Shown one piece after another: positions 59,777 to 64,000 of a stretch of DNA of 64,000 nt. Position 1 is the first letter of the stretch. Each line of letters starts with the position of its first letter. The position numbers and the translations under genes are program-made. The DNA is from Methanothrix harundinacea 6Ac (GTDB lineage: Archaea > Halobacteriota > Methanosarcinia > Methanotrichales > Methanotrichaceae). Below the pieces are notes generated by a model. It saw nothing but the letters and a program-made list of their open reading frames with translations. It had not been told where the DNA came from and did not search any database. Location of the stretch: positions 992,001-1,056,000 of the forward strand of contig NC_017527.1 of NCBI RefSeq assembly GCF_000235565.1. The letters run 5' to 3'.

Positions 59777-59803
59777 CTTCGAAGAAGATTTCGAAGAAGA
59801 TTT
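59777..59803. repeat. short direct repeat upstream of cupin gene
   Basis: TTCGAAGAAGA occurs twice in direct succession (TTCGAAGAAGATTTCGAAGAAGATTTCG), 30-50 bases before the cupin start. It could be a regulator site or simple slippage. Confidence 0.45.
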
Positions 59804-59829
59804 CGATAGCTTTCGTGGAGGCTGAAAAG

Positions 59830-60168
59830 ATGAAGATCGTCGAGGTGGAGAAGGCCGATGGGGCGCCAAACCCCCACGGGGTCGATGCGAGGATGATCAG
59901 CGATACGGAATCGGCCCAGGTGGTCCACCTCACCCTTGCGCCCGGGGAATCCCTCAAGAAGCACGTCACCCCCGTCGACGTCGTCTTCTACGTCCTGGAG
60001 GGGAGGGGGATCGTTGAGATCGGGGACGAGAAGAGGGAGGTTACTGCCGACTCCCTGGTGGAGAGCCCGGCGAAGATCCCCCACCGCTGGACCAACCCGG
60101 GCGATCGGCGTCTCAGGGTCCTCGTCGTCAAGACCCCGAGGCCAACGGAGCAGACCCGGATCCTGTGA
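59830..60168 (+). CDS. small cupin-domain protein
   Basis: 112 residues from ATG 59830, chosen because GGAGG sits eight to nine bases upstream (GTG 59815 is the longer option). A single cupin_2 barrel: HLTLAPGESLKKHVTPVDVVFYVLEGRG and SPAKIPHRWTNPGDRRLRVLVV. Metal-site residues are partly present (H in KKHVTP, the E in the barrel, H in IPHRW). Enzyme or sensor role unknown. It is convergent with nifB and shares a terminator hairpin with it. Confidence 0.85.
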   Translation: MKIVEVEKADGAPNPHGVDARMISDTESAQVVHLTLAPGESLKKHVTPVDVVFYVLEGRGIVEIGDEKREVTADSLVESPAKIPHRWTNPGDRRLRVLVVKTPRPTEQTRIL

Positions 60169-60202
60169 GGGCGGTTCCGGGGACCTCGGCGATCCGGCCC
60201 CC

Positions 60203-60223
60203 GAGAGCCTTTTTTTAGCTCTC
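60203..60223. terminator. bidirectional terminator between cupin and nifB
   Basis: GAGAGC (60203-60208) and GCTCTC (60218-60223) form a stem around a loop with seven T (60210-60216). Placed between two convergent genes, about 35 bases after the cupin stop and 40 from the nifB stop. Confidence 0.55.
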
Positions 60224-60263
60224 AGGCCGAACGGACGGACCGACGACGTCGGACGATTCGGAT

Positions 60264-61175
60264 CTACGACTTATCGGCCTTTTCGGACTTATCGAACTCC
60301 TGCTGGACGTCGCAGCCGAGCTTTCCGATGGCGTCGGACCTGCACTGTCGGCAGTGCCTCATCTGCTTCATCACCTTGGCGAGCTCGTCCTGGACCGCCC
60401 TCTTCTCGGCCGGGGTCGGGGGCGATAGGTGGGCGAACCGGTACTGGGGGATCAGGGGCATCACGTTCTGGATGTAAACCCCGAGCCTCTTGATCCTCTT
60501 TGTGATATCCATGATGTGGCCGTCGTTGATCGTCGGTATCAGGACGGTGTTCACCTTGACGATCATCTTCCTCCTGACCGCCTCTTCCAGCCCCCTCAGC
60601 TGGTGGTCGAGGAGGAGCTCGGCCGCCTCCAGGCCGGTGTACTTCTTGCCGGCATAGATGACGTGCTCGTAGATCTCCTTTCCGATATTGGGGTCGACGG
60701 CGTTGAGGGTGACGGTGACGTTGCTGACGCCGAGGCTGTCGAGCCGTTCGATCTCATCGGGGAGGAGGAGGCCGTTGGTGCTGACGCATAAGATGAGCTT
60801 CGGATACTTCTCCCCCACCAGCCTGAAGGTCTCGAAGGTCGCCTCGTTGTAGAGGGGCTCGCCGGGGCCTGCGACCGCCACCACCTTGATGTAGTGGAGC
60901 TTCTCCATCACCTCGTCGACCCGCTGGAGCGCCTCTGCGGGGGTCAGGACCTGGCTCGTCACCCCGGGCCTCGTCTCGTTGACGCAGTCGAAGTCCCGGA
61001 TGCAGTAGTTGCACTGGATGTTGCATCGAGGGGCGACGGCGAGGTGCATCCTGCCGAACCGGTGGCAGGCCTTCTCGCTGAAGCAGGGGTGCTCCTGGAT
61101 CCTCCTCAGCTGCTCCGGATCCCAGGGAACCTCCTGGTCGCCGACCTTGGCGGTGGGATAGGCATTCTCGCTCAT
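60264..61175 (-). CDS. nifB: NifB-type radical SAM protein
   Basis: 303 residues from ATG 61175 (GGAG nine bases upstream; GTG 61181 is the alternative). HPCFSEKACHRFGRMHLAVAPRCNIQCNYC is the NifB signature with the radical SAM CxxxCxxC, followed by ETRPGVTSQVLTPAEAL, VAVAGPGEPLYN and the C-terminal CRQCRSDAIG. NifB makes the 8Fe core precursor of nitrogenase cofactor. It lacks a fused NifX domain, as usual in archaea. No nifHDKEN genes are in the window, so nitrogen fixation cannot be concluded from this gene alone. Confidence 0.9.
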   Translation of the reverse strand: MSENAYPTAKVGDQEVPWDPEQLRRIQEHPCFSEKACHRFGRMHLAVAPRCNIQCNYCIRDFDCVNETRPGVTSQVLTPAEALQRVDEVMEKLHYIKVVAVAGPGEPLYNEATFETFRLVGEKYPKLILCVSTNGLLLPDEIERLDSLGVSNVTVTLNAVDPNIGKEIYEHVIYAGKKYTGLEAAELLLDHQLRGLEEAVRRKMIVKVNTVLIPTINDGHIMDITKRIKRLGVYIQNVMPLIPQYRFAHLSPPTPAEKRAVQDELAKVMKQMRHCRQCRSDAIGKLGCDVQQEFDKSEKADKS

Positions 61176-61318
61176 GATCACGAACTCCAGAGATCCTTTC
61201 GGCCTTTCTTCTCTAAAAGGATATCTGAAGGGCTGAAGGTTCGGAGGTCCCCGCCGCCCCGCCGCCTACCCCGGATCGGCCAAAAATCTTATCCCGCAGG
61301 GGAGCGTCGAGCACTCTT

Positions 61319-61606
61319 ATGTCCAGCAAAGACGGCCGATGGGTGATCTGGCCCGCCTACATCGACGCCGGGAGGTCGAGGGGCCAGGGGAGGGCGGTGT
61401 CGAGGCGCGATGCCGTCGAGGAGCCCACCGTCGACGAGATCCTCGTCGCCGCCTTGGAGATGGGTCTCCAGGCGGAGGCGGAGAGGGATAAGCATTACCC
61501 TAAGGAGTGGTGGGAGAAGTCCGGCAGGGTGAGGGTCCAGAAGAAGGGGCCGAAGGCCGCTCTGGTCAGAGAGATCGCCACCAGGATCCGAAGGCGACGT
61601 GGCTGA
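61319..61606 (+). CDS. srp19: signal recognition particle subunit SRP19
   Basis: 95 residues, archaeal SRP19, which binds SRP RNA and helps recruit SRP54. WVIWPAYIDAGRSRGQGRAVSRRDAVEEPTVDEIL and the C-terminal basic segment (GRVRVQKKGPKAALVREIATRIRRRRG) are typical. ATG start; CAAAAATCTTATCC about 35-50 bases upstream is a probable promoter. Confidence 0.95.
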   Translation: MSSKDGRWVIWPAYIDAGRSRGQGRAVSRRDAVEEPTVDEILVAALEMGLQAEAERDKHYPKEWWEKSGRVRVQKKGPKAALVREIATRIRRRRG

Positions 61607-61679
61607 TCCGGGGCGAGGGGCCTGAGGCCCATCTGAAAGATGCCGCGCAGACCCTAGGGGTCCGTCCTCCGGGCTGACC

Positions 61680-61973
61680 TCACCGGTCCTGGGCGGTCTC
61701 CACGCCTTCTACGATCTCCTTTCCTGCCACGACCTCGTCGATGCTGTGGATTACGCCGCCGAAGTCCTCGATCACCGACTCCACAGCCAGGTAGTCTATC
61801 TTATCCCCCTTGATGGTGATCTTGATCGTCTCGGTCTGCTGGTCCACCTCGGAGAGGCTGAGGTTCACCCCGGTTATCCCGCCGAGCTTGCTCAGAGCCT
61901 CGGCGAGCTCGAGGATGGTGGGGACATGGGGCTTCAATACGTCAAGTACCAAACGTCTGATGGCGGTGGTCAT
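61680..61973 (-). CDS. DUF211 family protein
   Basis: 97 residues of archaeal DUF211 ([64 protein letters not shown]), a ferredoxin-like alpha/beta fold that forms hexamers and may bind metal. Function unknown. ATG start, divergent from the PHP gene with a short shared promoter region. Confidence 0.92.
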   Translation of the reverse strand: MTTAIRRLVLDVLKPHVPTILELAEALSKLGGITGVNLSLSEVDQQTETIKITIKGDKIDYLAVESVIEDFGGVIHSIDEVVAGKEIVEGVETAQDR

Positions 61974-62050
61974 CGAAAACTCCCGTCTTTATCTTGGGCG
62001 GATCTCGGTTTGAGGCAATACTTAATAATGTTTGTGATTCAGGCAAGCTC

Positions 62051-62686
62051 ATGATCGACCTTCACACCCATACCGTCTTCAGCGACGGCGAGCTGATCCC
62101 TTCCGAGCTGGTCCGGCGGGCCGAGATGAAGGGGTGCCGCGCCCTGGGGATCACCGATCACGTCGACTTCACCAACGTCGAGTTCGTCATCAGCCAGGTC
62201 TCGAAGGTCAAGGCGCTGGAGGATGTCCTGGAGATGAGGATCCTCGCCGGGGTCGAGCTGACCCACGTCCCCCCGGCGAAGATGGAGCGGCTGGCGACCC
62301 TGGCCCGGAGGATCGGAGCCGACCTCGTCGTCGTCCACGGGGAGACGGCCGTCGAGCCGGTGGCCCCCGGGACTAACCGGAGAGCGATAGAGATCGGGGT
62401 CGATATCCTCGCCCACCCCGGCTTCATCACCCCCGAGGAGGTGGACCTGGCGAGGGATAACGGCGTCTGCCTCGAGCTGACCGCCCGCCGCGGCCACAAC
62501 ATGACGAACGGCCACGTCGCCCGCCTCGCCCTGGAGGCGGGGGCGAGGATCGTCGTCGACACCGACGCCCACGCCCCCGAGGACCTGATCGACCGCGAGA
62601 GGGCGATCGAGATCGCCCGGGGGGCGGGGCTCACCCTGGAGCGGGCGACGGCTGTCGTCGACAAACACGCCATAATCGACCTCTGA
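62051..62686 (+). CDS. PHP-domain phosphoesterase
   Basis: 211 residues from ATG 62051 (extension to 61994 not supported). Metal motifs of the PHP family: MIDLHTHTVFSDGEL, ITDHVDF, VHGETAVEP, LAHPGFIT and VDTDAHAPEDL. Such small archaeal PHP proteins (histidinol-phosphatase family, related to RNase P p30-like folds) hydrolyse phosphoesters; substrate unknown. It is followed by the DUF2209 gene after 15 bases and then hflX, probably one unit. Confidence 0.92.
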   Translation: MIDLHTHTVFSDGELIPSELVRRAEMKGCRALGITDHVDFTNVEFVISQVSKVKALEDVLEMRILAGVELTHVPPAKMERLATLARRIGADLVVVHGETAVEPVAPGTNRRAIEIGVDILAHPGFITPEEVDLARDNGVCLELTARRGHNMTNGHVARLALEAGARIVVDTDAHAPEDLIDRERAIEIARGAGLTLERATAVVDKHAIIDL

Positions 62687-62701
62687 CGAAGAGATGGTAC
62701 C

Positions 62702-63100
62702 TTGGACGTGGTGGCCGTCGACATATCGGGGAGGCACGCCGTGGCCGGAAGATACATCATGGTCTCCGCCTCGGTGGCGGCGAGGATATCCCCCGAGGGG
62801 GTCGAGAGGACGAGGAGGATGAGGCTCGTCCCCCGGGTGGCGGAGTCGGTGGATATGGAGGTGGTGATCGGCCTCATGGAGGAGTCGGTCCGGGGGCTCT
62901 CCGGCGTCGTCCTCGCCGAGAGGGGCGACCTCTACAACCTCGAGCGGTGGAGGGTCGAGAGCATCCTGGGACGGGAGTTCAAGTACCCCGAGTCCCGGGG
63001 GGAGAGGAGGGCGGTGGAGCTCGCCCACCACGCCTCCTTCGCCGGCCGGAGGCTGGCCCTGAGGCTGATGGATGAGGGGTGGGATTCGGTTGAGGGATGA
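62702..63100 (+). CDS. DUF2209 family protein
   Basis: 132 residues from TTG 62702. VVAVDISGRHAVAGRYIMVSASVAARIS at the N terminus and GVVLAERGDLYNLERWRVESILGREFKYPES match the DUF2209 family found in methanogens; the fold looks RNase H-like, with Asp in VAVDISG. Function unknown. It sits between the PHP gene and hflX in the same direction. Confidence 0.85.
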   Translation: MDVVAVDISGRHAVAGRYIMVSASVAARISPEGVERTRRMRLVPRVAESVDMEVVIGLMEESVRGLSGVVLAERGDLYNLERWRVESILGREFKYPESRGERRAVELAHHASFAGRRLALRLMDEGWDSVEG

Positions 63101-63113
63101 GGGTGGGAGGTCC

Positions 63114-64000
63114 ATGAGACGGGAGAAGACGGCGGTCCTCCTCTTCCGGGAGGACCCGAGGGAAGACCTCCGCCCGGAGGAGGTGACCGAGCTCCGGGGG
63201 CTCGCCGAGGCGGCGGGATACACCGTCCTCGCCGAGGTATTCCAGAGGAGGGGGAGGGACCGGAGGTTTCAGCTCGGGAGGGGGAAGGTCGTCGAGGCCG
63301 CCTCCCTCGGTCCTGATAAGCTGATCTTCAACGAGCCCCTCAGCCCCGGCCAGATCTTCAACATAGGAAAGGAGTTCGAGATTCCTCCCATGGACAGGTT
63401 CAACCTGATCCTGGAGATCTTCGCCTCCCGGGCCTCCACCCGGGAGGCGAAGCTCCAGGTGGAGCTCGCCCGCCTCTCCTATGAGGCCCCCTTCGTCCGG
63501 ACGATCGAGTCCCTCAAGAAGCTGAGCGAGCGGCCCGGCTACCGGGGCTCGGGGAGCTACGACGTCTCGATGTACCGGGACATCAAGGGGAGGATGGCGA
63601 AGATCAGGGCCGAGCTGAGGGCGGTGGAGGAGACGGGCGTCCGCCGGCGGGAGCGGAGGAGGAAGCTCGGCTTCGATCTGGTGGCCCTGGCCGGCTACAC
63701 CAACGCCGGAAAGAGCACCCTATTCAACCGCCTCGCCGAGGAGGCGGTGGCCGCCAAAGACCAGCCCTTCACCACCCTCTCGCCGACGACCCGGGCGGTG
63801 GCGGCGCGGGATCGGCGATTCCTCCTCACCGACACGGTGGGGTTCATCGACGACCTCCCCCTCTTCCTGATCAAGGCCTTCCGGTCCACCCTGGCGGAGA
63901 TCGTCGAGGCGGACCTCGTCCTGCTGGTGGTGGACCTCTCCGATCCCCCCGAGGTTCTGAGGGAGAGGGTCGCCTCCTGCCACGGGGCCCTCTGGGACTG
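63114..64000 (+). CDS. hflX: GTPase HflX, 3' end beyond window
   Basis: Partial; 295 codons are visible from ATG 63114 (GGGAGG just upstream). The N-terminal HflX domain (LAEVFQRRGRDRRFQLGRGKVVEAA, FNEPLSPGQIFNIGKEF, ILEIFASRASTREAKLQVELARL) leads into the GTPase domain with Walker A LAGYTNAGKSTLFNRL, switch region FTTLSPTTRAV and DTVGFIDDLP. HflX binds the large ribosomal subunit and splits stalled ribosomes. The NKxD motif should lie beyond the window end. Likely last gene of the PHP-DUF2209-hflX unit. Confidence 0.94.
   Translation, partial: MRREKTAVLLFREDPREDLRPEEVTELRGLAEAAGYTVLAEVFQRRGRDRRFQLGRGKVVEAASLGPDKLIFNEPLSPGQIFNIGKEFEIPPMDRFNLILEIFASRASTREAKLQVELARLSYEAPFVRTIESLKKLSERPGYRGSGSYDVSMYRDIKGRMAKIRAELRAVEETGVRRRERRRKLGFDLVALAGYTNAGKSTLFNRLAEEAVAAKDQPFTTLSPTTRAVAARDRRFLLTDTVGFIDDLPLFLIKAFRSTLAEIVEADLVLLVVDLSDPPEVLRERVASCHGALWD

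Overview
The window is a GC-rich archaeal chromosome segment from a methanogen. Evidence: sepS (O-phosphoseryl-tRNA synthetase of the indirect Cys-tRNA route), cofG and cofD (coenzyme F420), a methanogenesis-marker-12 protein, sn-glycerol-1-phosphate dehydrogenase (archaeal lipids), archaeal SRP19, SepF and Cdc48. The high GC, frequent TTG/GTG starts and abundance of secreted TPR and propeller proteins suggest an aceticlastic Methanotrichaceae relative (Methanothrix harundinacea-like). That placement is inference. No rRNA, tRNA or CRISPR array was recognised.

Layout. 0-11 kb: ZIP metal transporter, Cdc48 ATPase, secreted sugar dehydrogenase-like propeller, a minus-strand asd / radical-SAM-AhbB fusion / thioredoxin unit, then two tail-to-tail ClC channels (9.1-12.7 kb). 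12.7-14.8 kb: an FG-GAP protein made of near-identical 171-bp repeats sits between the 5' end of one ClC gene and a decayed second copy of that same 5' end. 14.8-19.7 kb: acyl-CoA synthetase, QueG-like Fe-S protein, SDR, GNAT. 19.7-24.8 kb: a scarred accessory region with an intact RelE-type toxin-antitoxin pair, a frameshifted antitoxin copy, an AbrB antitoxin with only a stub of a PIN toxin, a GC-rich repeat in three copies, and two paralogous pentapeptide-repeat proteins ending in 2-TM pore-like domains with non-canonical filter sequences. 24.8-33.3 kb: housekeeping genes (mtnA-rpiA, sepS, coiled-coil protein, glycogen phosphorylase, Trm5-like methyltransferase, DJ-1 family).

33.3-36 kb is an AT-rich island encoding a large nitrilase-domain protein split by a one-base frameshift. 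36-42.5 kb: a REC-multiPAS histidine kinase, two convergent propeller paralogs, and an XRE/DUF2178 regulator-membrane pair whose promoter is nearly identical to one upstream of the next cluster. 42.8-49.1 kb: four tandem secreted TPR proteins (one with a lamin-tail-like domain) and a secreted unknown. 49.1-52 kb: DUF1848, small zinc proteins and a second AT-rich gene (DUF4062, defence-like). 52-58 kb: a long minus-strand run, egsA / UPF0179 / cofG / small membrane protein / sepF / zpr1 / cofD / mmp12. cofD has no ATG, GTG or TTG available at its conserved N terminus and appears to start at CTG. 58-64 kb: ABC ATPase, ferredoxin protein, cupin, NifB, SRP19, DUF211, PHP phosphoesterase, DUF2209 and the 5' part of hflX, which runs off the window.
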